Below are positions 54,912-64,000 of a stretch of DNA of 64,000 nt, piece after piece; positions within the stretch are counted from its first letter, which is position 1; each line of letters starts with the position of its first letter. The translations under genes and the position numbers were made by a program. Origin of the DNA: Aeromonas tecta (GTDB lineage Bacteria; Pseudomonadota; Gammaproteobacteria; Enterobacterales; Aeromonadaceae); contig NZ_CDCA01000045.1 of NCBI RefSeq assembly GCF_000820185.1, forward strand, positions 149,622 to 213,621. Reading direction: 5' to 3'. A model generated the notes under the pieces. It was not told where the DNA came from, did no database searches, and saw only the letters and a program-made list of their open reading frames with translations.

Positions 54912-54985
54912 GTCCCTTGCCCGAAGTGAAAAACCGCCCACCATGGTAGGCCGCTCCCACCTCTTTGTTAAGCACCTGTGTCTAA

Positions 54986-55025
54986 AACAAAAAAAGCCGC
55001 CTCTTTCGAGGCGGCTTCTTCTTTC
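54986..55025. terminator. Terminator between sdaC and yjeH
   Basis: AAGCCGCCTC (54994-55003) pairs with GAGGCGGCTT (55008-55017), TTTC loop, A/T-rich flanks on both sides. It ends the sdaC transcript. Confidence 0.88.
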
Positions 55026-55044
55026 AACAGATTAACCGGAGTTA

Positions 55045-56337
55045 TCAGGAAATCAGCTTGTAGATGATACCGGACATGGCGATCAGGCCGATGATGGTCA
55101 CGAAGCCGTTGCTGATGTTGCCAGCGTATTTGCGCATGGCAGGCACCTTGGTGATGGCGTACATCGGCATCAGGAACAGCAGCATGGCGATGATGGGGCC
55201 GCCCAGGTCTTCGATCATGCCGAGGATGCTCGGGTTGATGGTAGCGATGGCCCAGGTGGTCAGGATCATGAACACCGCAGTGACTTTATTGAGCTGCTTG
55301 GTGTCAACCTTCTTGCCTTTCTCGCGCAGGGCCTTGGCCATCAGGCCGTTCATGCCTTCTTGCGCACCCAGATAGTGACCCAGGAAGGATTTGCTGATGG
55401 CAACCATGGCGATGAGCGGGGCTACGGTAGCGATAACCGGGTTGTCGAAGTGGTTGGCCAGGTAGGACAGAATGGTGATGTTCTGTTCTTTGGCGGCAGC
55501 CAGGTCAGCCGGGGAGAGGCTCAGTACGCAGCTGAACACGAAGAACATGACGGTCATGACCATCATGACGTGAGCGCCCAACAGGATGTTGCTGCACTTC
55601 TTCTCGGCGCCTTCACCGTAACGACCTTTGTTGTCCACCGCGAAGGAGGAGATGATCGGTGAGTGGTTGAAGGAGAACACCATGACAGGGATGGCCAGCC
55701 ACAGGGTCTTGATGAAGTCACCGTTGAAGGCGTCAGACAGAGCAGGCGCTTCGGTGATGATGGCACCATTCCAATGGGGGATCAGGTAGAGCGCCAGGCC
55801 CATCAGGGTGATCACGAACGGGAATACCAGCACGCTCATCGCCTTGACGATAACCTGACCACCGAGGCGAACGATCGCCATCAGGCCCAGGATCAGTACC
55901 AGAGAGAGGATGGCACGGGGCGGTGCAGTCATGCCCAGCTGGTGCACCATCAGGCTCTCTACCGTGTTGGTGATGGCTACTGAGTACATCAGCAGGATCG
56001 GGTAGATGGCGAAGAAGTAGAGCAGGGTGATGAACTTGCCTGCGGTCTTGCCGAAATGCTCTTCCACGACTTCGGTGATGTCGCCATCACGGGTGGAGCC
56101 AGACAGCACGAAGCGGGTCAGACCGCGGTGTGCGAAGAAGGTCAGCGGCAGGGCCAGGATGGCCATGGCCAGCAGCGGCCAGAGGCCACCCACGCCAGCA
56201 TTGATCGGCAAGAAGAGCACACCGGCACCGATAGCGGTACCGTACAGACCCAGCATCCAGACCAGATCGGCCTTATTGATGCCACGGGAAGCCTGACTGG
56301 CTAAACGACCATCAACTGCAATATTCATGTCGGACAT
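55045..56337 (-). CDS. sdaC: Serine transporter SdaC (HAAAP family)
   Basis: 430 residues; E. coli SdaC is 429. Eleven membrane helices. [32 protein letters not shown] near the start and [21 protein letters not shown] in the middle are the HAAAP signature. It is a proton-coupled L-serine importer of the inner membrane. A serine deaminase gene (sdaB) often follows but is not here; the next gene in the same direction is separated by a terminator. The start codon lies downstream of a leader of about 150-250 nt with several hairpins. Confidence 0.88.
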   Translation of the reverse strand: MSDMNIAVDGRLASQASRGINKADLVWMLGLYGTAIGAGVLFLPINAGVGGLWPLLAMAILALPLTFFAHRGLTRFVLSGSTRDGDITEVVEEHFGKTAGKFITLLYFFAIYPILLMYSVAITNTVESLMVHQLGMTAPPRAILSLVLILGLMAIVRLGGQVIVKAMSVLVFPFVITLMGLALYLIPHWNGAIITEAPALSDAFNGDFIKTLWLAIPVMVFSFNHSPIISSFAVDNKGRYGEGAEKKCSNILLGAHVMMVMTVMFFVFSCVLSLSPADLAAAKEQNITILSYLANHFDNPVIATVAPLIAMVAISKSFLGHYLGAQEGMNGLMAKALREKGKKVDTKQLNKVTAVFMILTTWAIATINPSILGMIEDLGGPIIAMLLFLMPMYAITKVPAMRKYAGNISNGFVTIIGLIAMSGIIYKLIS

Positions 56338-56836
56338 ATGTTGTTCCTATCATCAAGGAAAGTGGAATCTCGTTGTTTATTGGCCACCCGGCCTGGTTCC
56401 GTTTCCCTGGAACGCCTGCTGTTCGTCCTTGCTCTTCCCTCTCACACCGTGCCAATCAGCGCACCGCTCCCTGCGGTAACGTATTGGCAACAAGTCGGGG
56501 CGTGAGATCCTGAACTCGGTTGGAATGCGGCTCTCATTTAACAATTCAGAAACACGCATCTCGTTCGATGGGCTGACTCTAATTAAATGGCCCTATTAAT
56601 CACAGCGTTTTTTTGAATTAATCAACCAAAGTTTGACTGTGGTCGCCTTTCGGTCGTGCCAGCTCACATTTTGAGTGCCTAATTGTTAGTATTTTTTAAC
56701 ATTTAAAAATTGTTTCAATAGATTCCAATACTTATCGACATCAACAAATGTGCAACATACGCCTCCTTGGTGGCCGATTGTGCGCGCCGCCGCCTTGGCG
56801 TACCCTTACTTTTCCTCCTCCATCCGCCGAGCCAAG
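56338..56836. other. Long regulatory region between sdaC and lysR
   Basis: 499 bp. The left half (56380-56490) contains the hairpins annotated separately. The right half (about 56575-56760) is strongly A/T-rich and should hold the sdaC and lysR promoters, with a CTGTGAT half-site (minus strand, 56613-56619) resembling a CRP site. A 60-codon minus-strand ORF at 56377-56559 overlaps the hairpins and is not supported by a good start. Confidence 0.45.
56382..56489 (-). promoter_or_regulatory. Structured 5' leader of sdaC (candidate RNA element)
   Basis: Three hairpins in about 110 nt: GGCC-ACCC-GGCC (56382-56393), GTTCC/GGAAC (56396-56400 with 56409-56413), and a nested one with outer arms TGCCAAT (56450-56456) and ATTGGCA (56483-56489) and inner arms ACCGC (56463-56467) and GCGGT (56473-56477). 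It would be transcribed ahead of sdaC. No known riboswitch class was matched by eye. Confidence 0.45.
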
Positions 56837-57742
56837 ATGACCATCACCCGCACCGATCTCGCCGAGCTGGCGGTATTTGCCGCCGTCGCCCGCCACCGGA
56901 GTTTCAGCAAGGCCGCCCTCGAACTAGGGGTCTCGGCCTCAGCGCTCAGCCACAGCCTGAAGGGATTGGAGCAACGTTTGGGGGTCAGATTACTCAATCG
57001 CAGCACCCGGGCCGTGGTGCCGACCGATGCGGGGCAGCGCTTGTTGACGCAACTGTTACCAACCTTGAATCAGCTGGAGGAGGCGCTCGACGAGCTGACC
57101 CATCACAGCGATGAACCTGTCGGTCGCCTGAAGATCTGTGCGCCCAGGGCCGCCATTGTGGAGCTGCTGGTGCCGGTGCTCATCGACTATCTGGTGCGTT
57201 ATCCGCGCATGCAGGTGGAAGTGGTGGAGCTGGAGCTGATGCCGCGTCTCATCGAGGACGGCTACGATGCCGCCATCTTCTATGGGGATCTGCTGCCCAA
57301 AGAGATGATCGCCGTGCCACTCGGGCCGCCCCAGCGCTATCTGGTGGTGGGGTCGCCGACCTATCTGACGGCCCGTGGCGCACCCTCACACCCGAGTGAG
57401 TTGAGCCAGCACGACTGCATCGGCTATCGCCTCACCCCGCACCACCACTATCGCTGGGCCTTCGCCGCGGATGGCAAGCTGCTGGAAATAGAAGTGAGCG
57501 GGCCGCTGACCACCAGTACCCCAGCGCTCTATCTGGGAGCGGCCGAGGCGGGGTTGGGGCTGGCTTACTGTCAGGAGGACGAGGTGAGCGAGGCGCTGGC
57601 ACAGGGACGGTTGGTGAGCGTGCTGGACGCCTGGAGCCCCAGCTTTGCCGGTTTCAATCTGTTCTATCCCAGCCGGCACCAGCTGGGCAGCGGCTTGCGA
57701 GCCCTGATCGACATGCTCAAGGCCTATCATCAACTGCGCTAA
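56837..57742 (+). CDS. LysR-family transcriptional regulator (PgrR-like)
   Basis: 301 residues from ATG 56837; a longer frame to 56750 adds an atypical Pro/Trp-rich start. The helix-turn-helix (LAVFAAVARHRSFSKAALELGVSASALSHSLKGLEQRLGVRLLNR) matches the E. coli PgrR/YcjZ branch almost word for word. The effector domain follows with GRLKICAPRAAIVELLVPVLIDYL. It is divergent from sdaC and 106 bp upstream of a MATE exporter on the same strand; either may be its target. Regulatory role by inference only. Confidence 0.87.
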   Translation: MTITRTDLAELAVFAAVARHRSFSKAALELGVSASALSHSLKGLEQRLGVRLLNRSTRAVVPTDAGQRLLTQLLPTLNQLEEALDELTHHSDEPVGRLKICAPRAAIVELLVPVLIDYLVRYPRMQVEVVELELMPRLIEDGYDAAIFYGDLLPKEMIAVPLGPPQRYLVVGSPTYLTARGAPSHPSELSQHDCIGYRLTPHHHYRWAFAADGKLLEIEVSGPLTTSTPALYLGAAEAGLGLAYCQEDEVSEALAQGRLVSVLDAWSPSFAGFNLFYPSRHQLGSGLRALIDMLKAYHQLR

Positions 57743-57848
57743 TTACTGAAAATTGCTCAGCAATTCATTAAGTAGAAAGCCGATTATCAACAAAATAATA
57801 TTAATCTAGACTGTCTGCTCGATAATCGAACTCCTCAAGAGAACAGAT

Positions 57849-59264
57849 ATGTCTGCCTACTTCACCCTGCGCCAACGGGCCATGACCCGCCGTTTCTGGG
57901 GCTATGCCTTCCCCTCCATCCTCGCCATGCTGGTCTCCGGCGCCTATTACCTGGTCGATGGCATCTTCGTCGGCCACTACGTGGGCGCCGCCGGTCTCGC
58001 CGGTATCAACCTGGTCTACCCGGTCATCATGGTGCTGATCGGCCTCGCCGCCATGGTGGCCATGGGGGCCGCGACCGCCATCTCCTTCCAGCAAGGGGCA
58101 AGAAACCTCAAACAGGCTCGCCAGGCACTGGTCAATGCGCTCTGGCTGCTGGTGGGGCTGGGCGTTGTGGCGCCCTTGCTGCTGCACCATTGGCACATCG
58201 ACATCCTGCTGGCGCTGGGGATTGAACAAGGTACCGAGACCTGGCTGCAGGCCAGCGACTACCTCAGCTGGATTGGTGGCGGCACCCTGCTGCTGGCCAG
58301 TAACCTGGCGGTGCCTTATCTGCTGCGCAACGATGGCCGCCCCAAGCTGGCCATGATCCTGGTCAGCAGTGGCGCCCTCCTCAACATTGCCCTCAACTAT
58401 GTGATGGTGGGCCGGTTGGGATTGGGGCTGGTAGGCACGGCCCAGGCGACCCTGATCGCCGAGGGCATCGTCAGCCTGCTGGGGCTGGGCTACTTCTTCA
58501 CCTCCCACGCCAAACTGCGTATCTCCTTGCGCGATCTGGTGCCCGAGTTTCCCGCCATGCCCGGCTTGCTGTTCAGCGGTCTGCCGAGCCTGATCGCCCA
58601 GTTCAACCTGGGACTCTTGCTGCTGCTGCACAACAGCCAGCTGATGGTCTATGGCTCCATCAAGGATCTGGCCGGCTTCACCGTGGCCGGTTACACCGAG
58701 GCGGTGTTCATCGTCATCCTGCAGGGGCTGGCCTTCGGCATCCAGCCGCTGGTCAGCCAGGCGGCGGGGGCCAAGCGCCATCGGGACCTGAAGTTCCTGA
58801 TGGAGATGGGGCTCAAGGTAACCTTGATCTACGGCATGGTGGTCTGGCTGCTGATCCAGCTGCTGCCGCGCCAGGTGGCCATGCTCTACACCGGCACCCA
58901 GGATGAGGAGCTGATCGCTGCCGCCGTCAGCAGCCTGACCCTCAATCTCGGCGCCATTCCGCTGGAGGGGATCATCATGTTCGGCATAGTGCTGCTGCAA
59001 TCCATGGCCCGCACCAAGCAGGCGCTGATCATCTCCGCCGCCAAGACCCTGCTGCTGCTGCCGCTCATCGTCCTGCTGCCGCTGCAATGGGGCCGCGATG
59101 GGGTACTGATGGCTCAGCCCGCCACCGTGCTGCTGCTCACCTTGCCGCTGTGCTGGTTGCTGTGGAGGGAGTGGCGTCGCCTCAAACTGGCCTGCACGCC
59201 CAAGCCGCACGCCAAGCCACTCACCGTCCGTCAAGGGGTGCAGCTGGCGCGCCGCGCCGGCTAA
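57849..59264 (+). CDS. MATE-family multidrug/toxin efflux protein
   Basis: 471 residues, twelve helices in two six-helix halves. [44 protein letters not shown] and the second-half [38 protein letters not shown] are the MATE signatures. It exports cationic drugs or metabolites in exchange for H+ or Na+. The stop overlaps the stop of convergent pdxY by 4 nt, so no terminator separates the two transcripts. Confidence 0.9.
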   Translation: MSAYFTLRQRAMTRRFWGYAFPSILAMLVSGAYYLVDGIFVGHYVGAAGLAGINLVYPVIMVLIGLAAMVAMGAATAISFQQGARNLKQARQALVNALWLLVGLGVVAPLLLHHWHIDILLALGIEQGTETWLQASDYLSWIGGGTLLLASNLAVPYLLRNDGRPKLAMILVSSGALLNIALNYVMVGRLGLGLVGTAQATLIAEGIVSLLGLGYFFTSHAKLRISLRDLVPEFPAMPGLLFSGLPSLIAQFNLGLLLLLHNSQLMVYGSIKDLAGFTVAGYTEAVFIVILQGLAFGIQPLVSQAAGAKRHRDLKFLMEMGLKVTLIYGMVVWLLIQLLPRQVAMLYTGTQDEELIAAAVSSLTLNLGAIPLEGIIMFGIVLLQSMARTKQALIISAAKTLLLLPLIVLLPLQWGRDGVLMAQPATVLLLTLPLCWLLWREWRRLKLACTPKPHAKPLTVRQGVQLARRAG

Positions 59265-60133
59265 CTGCCTGACATAAGAGGGGTGGCCCGGGTGCGCACC
59301 CGGGGCGCGGCCAGCGCCTGTTGCGCCGCCACCAGTTGCAGCTCATAGGCGCTGGCCAGCCAGGTCTGGGCCAGCACCGCATCCACGCTGGCGTTGGTCA
59401 GCTCGAACGCCAGCACGGGATCATGTCCCGTCAGCAGATTGGCCAGCATGGTGGCACTGAGCAAGTCCCCCACCCCGATGGGCTGGCGCGAAAAGGCATA
59501 GAGGGGGCGGGAGATATGAAAGGCCCCTGCCTCGCACACCAGCAACATCTCGAACCTGTCCAGGTCAAACGCGGCCCGTCCCAGGTGTTTGACCATCACC
59601 AGCTTGACTCCCTGCTCGCGCAGTTGCTGGCAGGCGGCCAGCGCCTCGGGCACATTGGTTATCGTCCGCTCGGTGAGCTGCTCCAGCTCCAGCAGATTGG
59701 GCGCCAGCATGTCGGCCTGGGGCAAGGCACGGTTTTTGAAGAATTCGCTGACACCGGGGGCGACGATGCACCCCTTGTCCGGGTGACCCATGACGGGGTC
59801 ACAAAAATAGAGCGCCTGTGGATTGAGCGCCTTGAGTCTGGCCACTGCCGCCAGGATCTCCTCCCCCTGCTCGGCCGAGCCGAGGTAACCGCTCAGCAAT
59901 GCATCGCACTGCCCCAGCACGCCGATGTCGGCGAGACCCGCCATCAGCTGGCTGATATGACCGGCGGGCATCACCATCCCCTGCCAACCCGCCTGATACT
60001 GGGTGTGATTGGAGAACTGCACCGTATTGACGGGCCACACCTCAAGCCCCATACGGCGCATGGGAAACACGGCGGCCCCGTTGCCGGCGCAGCCGAACAC
60101 CACGTGGGATTGAATGGAAAGCACTCGCTTCAT
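59261..60133 (-). CDS. pdxY: Pyridoxal kinase PdxY
   Basis: 290 residues; E. coli PdxY is 287. [43 protein letters not shown] is the family start, and [20 protein letters not shown] contains the catalytic Asp and anion hole of ribokinase-type kinases. It phosphorylates pyridoxal to PLP. Located directly downstream of cadA, a PLP enzyme, but with a terminator between. The C-terminus has an Ala/Arg-rich extension. Confidence 0.93.
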   Translation of the reverse strand: MKRVLSIQSHVVFGCAGNGAAVFPMRRMGLEVWPVNTVQFSNHTQYQAGWQGMVMPAGHISQLMAGLADIGVLGQCDALLSGYLGSAEQGEEILAAVARLKALNPQALYFCDPVMGHPDKGCIVAPGVSEFFKNRALPQADMLAPNLLELEQLTERTITNVPEALAACQQLREQGVKLVMVKHLGRAAFDLDRFEMLLVCEAGAFHISRPLYAFSRQPIGVGDLLSATMLANLLTGHDPVLAFELTNASVDAVLAQTWLASAYELQLVAAQQALAAPRVRTRATPLMSGS

Positions 60134-60168
60134 GATGGCGACTCACCCAAATGAGAAACCCCGCAGGG

Positions 60169-60191
60169 AAAAACGGGCCTTGCGGCCCGTT
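60169..60191 (-). terminator. Terminator of cadBA
   Basis: On the minus strand AACGGGCC-GCAA-GGCCCGTT followed by TTT, ending nine bases after the cadA stop. Confidence 0.85.
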
Positions 60192-60200
60192 GTTGTCTGA

Positions 60201-62333
60201 TTAACGCAGCACCTTGACGGTGTAGCTGCCATCGGCCTGACGATAGAGGCCGTGGATGTCGGTTTCAAAACCCGGGTAGTGAGCCCCGATCTCGCACAGC
60301 ATCTCCAGGAACTCCAGCACCGGCAGAGAATCGCTGGTCACCATCTCCCCTGGCAGCACCAGCGGTACTCCCGGCGGGTAGGGCAGTATCATGTTGGCGC
60401 TGATGCGATCCACCATGTCACGCAGCGGCACCTCCACCACGTTGCCGGCCAGCTCTTGCTGCCAGGCGGCGTGCGGGGTCATCTTCATCTCCGGCAGCAC
60501 GTCGAACGCCTTGAACATCAGCTCCGGCAGGCGGTACTTGCTGGTCAGCGCGTGGATGTTCTGGGCCAGGGTCTGGATGCGCATCCCTTCGTAGAAGCTC
60601 GGGTCTTCGCGATAGAGGCTCGGCAAGATGCTCTTGATGGTCAGGTTCAGGTCATAACCGCGCTTGAACTCGGTCAGGGCGCGCAGCAGCTGCATCGCCT
60701 TGGACTGATCGATGCCGATGGAGAACAGGAACAGCAAGTTGTAGGGGCCGGTCTTCTCCACCACTATGCCGCGCTCGTCGAGGAACTTGGAGACCAGCGA
60801 CGCCGGCAGGCCACGCTCCATCAGCTCACCCTGGCGATTCATCCCCGGAGTCAGCAGGGTGACCTTGATGGGATCCAGATACATGTGGTCATCGTCGATG
60901 TCCTTGAAGCCATGCCAGTCATCTTTCGGATCCAGCTTCCAGCACTCGACGGTGTCGATGTCGTCCGGCTGCCAGACGTCGAAGAACCAGCCTTCGCTCT
61001 GATCCCGCAGTCGCTTGATCTCTTTGCGGAAGGAGATGGCGCGATCGATGGAGTCCTTGATCAGTCGCTTGCCGGTGTTGCCCCGCATCATGGCGGCGGA
61101 GATCTCGGTGGACGCCACTATGCCGTACTGGGGCGAGGTGGAGGTGTGCATCATGAAGGCTTCGTTGAAGGTCTCCTCCTCCACGTCACCCTTGATGTGG
61201 ATCATCGAGGCCTGGGAGAAGGCCGCCAGCAGCTTGTGGGTGGACTGGGTCTCGTAGAACACCTTGCCCGGCATGGCCTCGCCGCTCATGCCGCACTTGC
61301 CTTCATAAATCGGGTTGAAGTTGGTGTAGGGCACCCAGGCACTGTCGAAGTGGATGTAGGGGGTATCCAGACTCTGCTTGATGAAGCCGGTGTTGTAGAG
61401 CAGGCCGTCATAGGTGGAGTTGGTGATCACGGCGTAACGCGGCGCCTGGGCACCCGGGGTCGCGGCCACCTTGGCTGCGATGGTTTCACGGCTGAACTCG
61501 CTCTGGGGGATGCCACCCAGGATGCCGTAGGCGTTGCGGGTCGGGCGGAAATAGAGCGGGGTCAGGTCGCTCATCATCATCAGGTGCGTCAGTGACTTGT
61601 GGCAGTTGCGATCCACCAGCACAGTGCTGCCCGCCGGCGCCGAGAACATGCCGACGATCTTGTTGGCGGTGGAGGTGCCGTTGGTGACGATGTAGGAGCG
61701 ATCGGCGTTGAAGGTACGGGCGATGTACTCCTCGGCCTCCTTGTGCGGGCCTGAGTGATCCAGCAGGGAGCCGAGCTCCGGCATGGAGATGGAGACATCC
61801 GCCTTGAACGCATTGGGGCCGTAGAAGTCATAGAAGATGCTGCCGGCCGGGCTCATCTGGAAGGCGGTACCCCCCATGTGACCCGGGGTGCAGAAGGTGT
61901 ATTTACCCTCTTCCACGTACTTGAACAGCGCCTTGGTGAAGGGCGGCAGTATGGCATCCTGATATTCCTGGGTGGCCTGCCCCATCTTGAGGGCGATGTC
62001 ATCGGCCATGCCGAGACGGTACTCGAAGAAGTGCACGTTCAGGCGCAGGTCGGTCAGGTGAATGTCCAGGGTGGACTGGTCGTTGGCGAAGGCGAAGATC
62101 GGCAACTTCTCGTTGCGATCGTGGATCTCCTTGCACAGGCCGAGGGAATATTTGTCCCAGTCGAAGATGGCGCCGCAGACACGGGGGTTCTTCTCGATAA
62201 GCTTCAGCAAGTCGGCGACGTCGACCGGGTAGACCACCTGAAAGCCCTTGCGCTCGAGGGAGGCCTGCAGCTGGCGAATGGGTTCTTCTTTGAAGAACAC
62301 GCCAAGGTGATTGAGGATGGCAATGATATTCAT
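60201..62333 (-). CDS. cadA: Lysine decarboxylase CadA/LdcC
   Basis: 710 residues from ATG 62333 (GGAG 7 nt upstream; the longer MWSIT start is rejected by comparison with E. coli MNVIAILNH). N-terminal wing domain, then the fold-type-I PLP domain with the cofactor Lys K367 in ETQSTHKLLAAFSQ, the same number as in E. coli CadA. It consumes a cytoplasmic proton while converting lysine to cadaverine, which CadB exchanges for lysine, giving acid resistance. Preceded by cadB in the same operon. PLP supply may be aided by adjacent pdxY. Confidence 0.93.
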   Translation of the reverse strand: MNIIAILNHLGVFFKEEPIRQLQASLERKGFQVVYPVDVADLLKLIEKNPRVCGAIFDWDKYSLGLCKEIHDRNEKLPIFAFANDQSTLDIHLTDLRLNVHFFEYRLGMADDIALKMGQATQEYQDAILPPFTKALFKYVEEGKYTFCTPGHMGGTAFQMSPAGSIFYDFYGPNAFKADVSISMPELGSLLDHSGPHKEAEEYIARTFNADRSYIVTNGTSTANKIVGMFSAPAGSTVLVDRNCHKSLTHLMMMSDLTPLYFRPTRNAYGILGGIPQSEFSRETIAAKVAATPGAQAPRYAVITNSTYDGLLYNTGFIKQSLDTPYIHFDSAWVPYTNFNPIYEGKCGMSGEAMPGKVFYETQSTHKLLAAFSQASMIHIKGDVEEETFNEAFMMHTSTSPQYGIVASTEISAAMMRGNTGKRLIKDSIDRAISFRKEIKRLRDQSEGWFFDVWQPDDIDTVECWKLDPKDDWHGFKDIDDDHMYLDPIKVTLLTPGMNRQGELMERGLPASLVSKFLDERGIVVEKTGPYNLLFLFSIGIDQSKAMQLLRALTEFKRGYDLNLTIKSILPSLYREDPSFYEGMRIQTLAQNIHALTSKYRLPELMFKAFDVLPEMKMTPHAAWQQELAGNVVEVPLRDMVDRISANMILPYPPGVPLVLPGEMVTSDSLPVLEFLEMLCEIGAHYPGFETDIHGLYRQADGSYTVKVLR

Positions 62334-62409
62334 CGTGATACTCCACACGTAGAGGGGCGCTCTCCATCAGGGATGGTGAGTGAAGAGCGCTCGGAAAAGG
62401 GAAACGGTA

Positions 62410-63744
62410 TTAGTGGCTGGCTTGTTCTTTGAGCAGGGCGTCGTGCTGACGCAGGCCCTGTTTTTTGGCGTAGAACATCAGGATGATGAGCGACACCACG
62501 AAGGTGGCCGTGAGGTTGGAGCCCTTGGCGCCCATCAGGGCCACCAGGCAGAACACGCAGGCGACGCCGGAGAAGAGCATGGTGCCGATGCTGCGGGAGG
62601 TCATGCCCTCGAAGCGGATGAGGTTAATACTGGAGTAGAAGTAGGGCAGCATGGTCAGCAGCACCGCATCGGTGGTCAGCACGTTGAACAGATCGGCGGC
62701 GTGAGCGGAGCGGGAGGTGAAGGCGGTCAGGCCAATCATCAGCGCGGTCATCTTGAGGGAGCCGAGGATCAGACCCTTCTTGGCCACCCCGTTCTTGTCC
62801 AGTTCACCGTAGATCTTCGGGAAGTTGCCATCGTGGGCGGCACGCTTGCCCGCCTCGCTCACCAGCATCATCCAGGAACCGAGCGAGGTGAAGCAGGCCA
62901 GGGCGGTGAAGGCGGAAACGAAAGGCGCTGACCAGTCACCGAAGATGGCGGAAGAGGCCATGGCAAAGGGCGCGCCCGAGGCCGCCACTTCACCGGCCGG
63001 GAACATGCCGCTGATCACCTGGGTGGAGAGGATGTAGATGACGCCGGCGATGCCGGTGCCCAGCATGGTGGCGAGCGGCACGGTGCGCTTGGGGTCTTTC
63101 ACCATGCCGGAGGAGACGGCGGCAGACTCCACCCCGACGAAGGACCAGAGGCAGATCAGCACGGCGCTGATGACGGCGTGCAGATCGCTGCCGCTGGTGG
63201 TATTCCAGTTCTGGCTGTAAATGGTGGTATCAAAATGTCCCCAGCCCACCAGGGCGGTGCCCACCACCGGCAGCAGGATCAACGCCAGTCCCAGGGTACA
63301 GAGACGGCTCACCCAGCTACCGCCAAGCAGGTTGACGAAGGTGAAGATCCACACCGCCGCTATGGTGGCCACGGCCGCCGGAATCGGATTGTTGAGGATG
63401 GGGAAGAAGACGGAGAGGTAGGAGACGCCGGTGATGGCGATGGCCAGGTTGCCAATCCAGTTGGCATGGTAGTAGAGCACGCCGGTCTGGAAACCGAATA
63501 CCGGGGAGATCTCGCCGGCATAGGCGATGGGGCCGCCCTCTTGCGGATTCTTGGTGGCGAGGCGGGCGAACACGAAGGCCAGGCCCATGGCGCCGACCAG
63601 GCAGATAGCCCAACTGAAGATTGAAATGGAACCGATCGTGGCCAGGGCGGAAGGCAGCAGCGCGATGCCACTCCCCATCATGTTGCCGGCCACTACACCT
63701 GTACAGGCGATGAGGCCAATCTTCTTGCTCGTATCTAGGGACAT
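62410..63744 (-). CDS. cadB: Cadaverine/lysine antiporter CadB
   Basis: 444 residues from ATG 63744 (CGGAG 6 nt upstream), the same length as E. coli CadB; a 34-codon extension is rejected. Twelve helices of the APC superfamily. KIGLIACTGVVAGNMMGSGIALLPSALATIGSIS and the SFVGVESAAVSSGMVKDPKRTVPLATMLGTG segment are distinctive of CadB. It exchanges cytoplasmic cadaverine for external lysine. First gene of the operon, 76 bp before cadA. Its regulator cadC is expected beyond the right edge. Confidence 0.93.
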   Translation of the reverse strand: MSLDTSKKIGLIACTGVVAGNMMGSGIALLPSALATIGSISIFSWAICLVGAMGLAFVFARLATKNPQEGGPIAYAGEISPVFGFQTGVLYYHANWIGNLAIAITGVSYLSVFFPILNNPIPAAVATIAAVWIFTFVNLLGGSWVSRLCTLGLALILLPVVGTALVGWGHFDTTIYSQNWNTTSGSDLHAVISAVLICLWSFVGVESAAVSSGMVKDPKRTVPLATMLGTGIAGVIYILSTQVISGMFPAGEVAASGAPFAMASSAIFGDWSAPFVSAFTALACFTSLGSWMMLVSEAGKRAAHDGNFPKIYGELDKNGVAKKGLILGSLKMTALMIGLTAFTSRSAHAADLFNVLTTDAVLLTMLPYFYSSINLIRFEGMTSRSIGTMLFSGVACVFCLVALMGAKGSNLTATFVVSLIILMFYAKKQGLRQHDALLKEQASH

Positions 63745-64000
63745 AAAATCTCCGGTGCTATGAAAGGTCGGGCCGCCACACACAGGCTTGGTACAAGGCC
63801 CACCAACGAATGGGCACAGCCTAGGCCTCTCGCCACCGGAAAACATAAAGACCCGCTAAGGGATAAAATCATGAGTGAACTTTTTTAAGCTCAGCTAAAG
63901 CATTCATAAAACCGATTTAAAAACAGCAAGTTGACTCATTTATCACTCATCACCTTGATAAAACCCTGATATCCCCGCCCTCCCCTTGATGGCCCAGATC
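63745..64000. other. Upstream region of cadBA
   Basis: 256 bp. The right part (about 63850-63965) is A/T-rich with repeated ACTCAT units (63933-63949 area) that could belong to a CadC binding region. No ORF and no definite promoter were assigned. Confidence 0.35.

Noticed and set aside
56377..56559. 60-codon minus-strand ORF ahead of sdaC
   Set aside because: The predicted peptide is highly polar and Arg-rich with no family resemblance, it overlaps strong hairpins, and it has no convincing ribosome-binding site. It is kept only as an alternative to the RNA-leader idea.

Overview
The window is high-GC gammaproteobacterial chromosome and most likely comes from Aeromonas, near the A. hydrophila group. 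This is inferred from gene content and protein similarity remembered from the families, not from a search. Pointers are a PliI-type lysozyme inhibitor (described from A. hydrophila), the smc-zipA-ligA block next to cysZ, a cadBA operon, and E. coli-like versions of AldB, NrdDG, LdtD/MepK, YjeH, SdaC and PdxY. No rRNA, tRNA, CRISPR array, insertion sequence, phage gene or integrase was seen. It reads as core chromosome with small accessory modules.

Layout. 0-6 kb: the 5' part of phoB behind a Pho box, a VOC protein, a membrane diguanylate cyclase, then an AcoR-like sigma-54 activator divergent from an AldB-type aldehyde dehydrogenase with a near-perfect -24/-12 promoter. 6-16 kb: an AraC regulator divergent from a DMT exporter; a four-gene malate operon (2HCT carrier, NAD-malic enzyme, CitA/DcuS-type kinase, response regulator); a MarR-controlled membrane-fusion/DUF2955 efflux operon. 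16-24 kb: MliC-like lipoprotein, YqaE/Pmp3, nrdDG behind tandem NrdR boxes, a periplasmic binding protein, ligA. 24-33 kb: zipA, smc, cysZ, a TRIC/YicG channel, a small lipoprotein, mepK and ldtD, and an SBP3 protein. 33-39 kb: a GtrB/GtrA/PIG-V-like glycosylation operon and a MalS-like amylase. 39-48 kb: a GST, an orphan response regulator followed by a decayed copy of its own 3' end, a TetR/hydrolase pair sharing an operator motif, a patatin, a KefB-like antiporter, a second diguanylate cyclase, tilS. 48-64 kb: PepO, PliI, an ABC-F ATPase with an upstream leader peptide, a GNAT, YjeH, SdaC with a structured 5' leader, a LysR/MATE pair, PdxY and cadBA.

How the genes work together. Several blocks are self-contained sense-and-respond units: AcoR/AldB, the malate two-component operon, MarR/efflux, TetR/hydrolase and NrdR/NrdDG. 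Two lysozyme inhibitors, MepK and LdtD concern the cell wall. CadBA (acid stress) and PdxY (PLP supply for CadA) are adjacent. The most interesting unannotated element is upstream of the ABC-F gene: a strong sigma-70 promoter, a 28-codon ORF with a consensus ribosome-binding site, and an 8-nt segment inside that ORF exactly complementary to the 8 nt just before the ABC-F start codon. This is the expected layout of a translation-attenuated, probably antibiotic-inducible, ribosome-protection gene. Other unexplained structure includes the sdaC leader hairpins, a 100-bp-period repeat between smc and cysZ, and a 19-bp palindrome overlapping an NrdR box.
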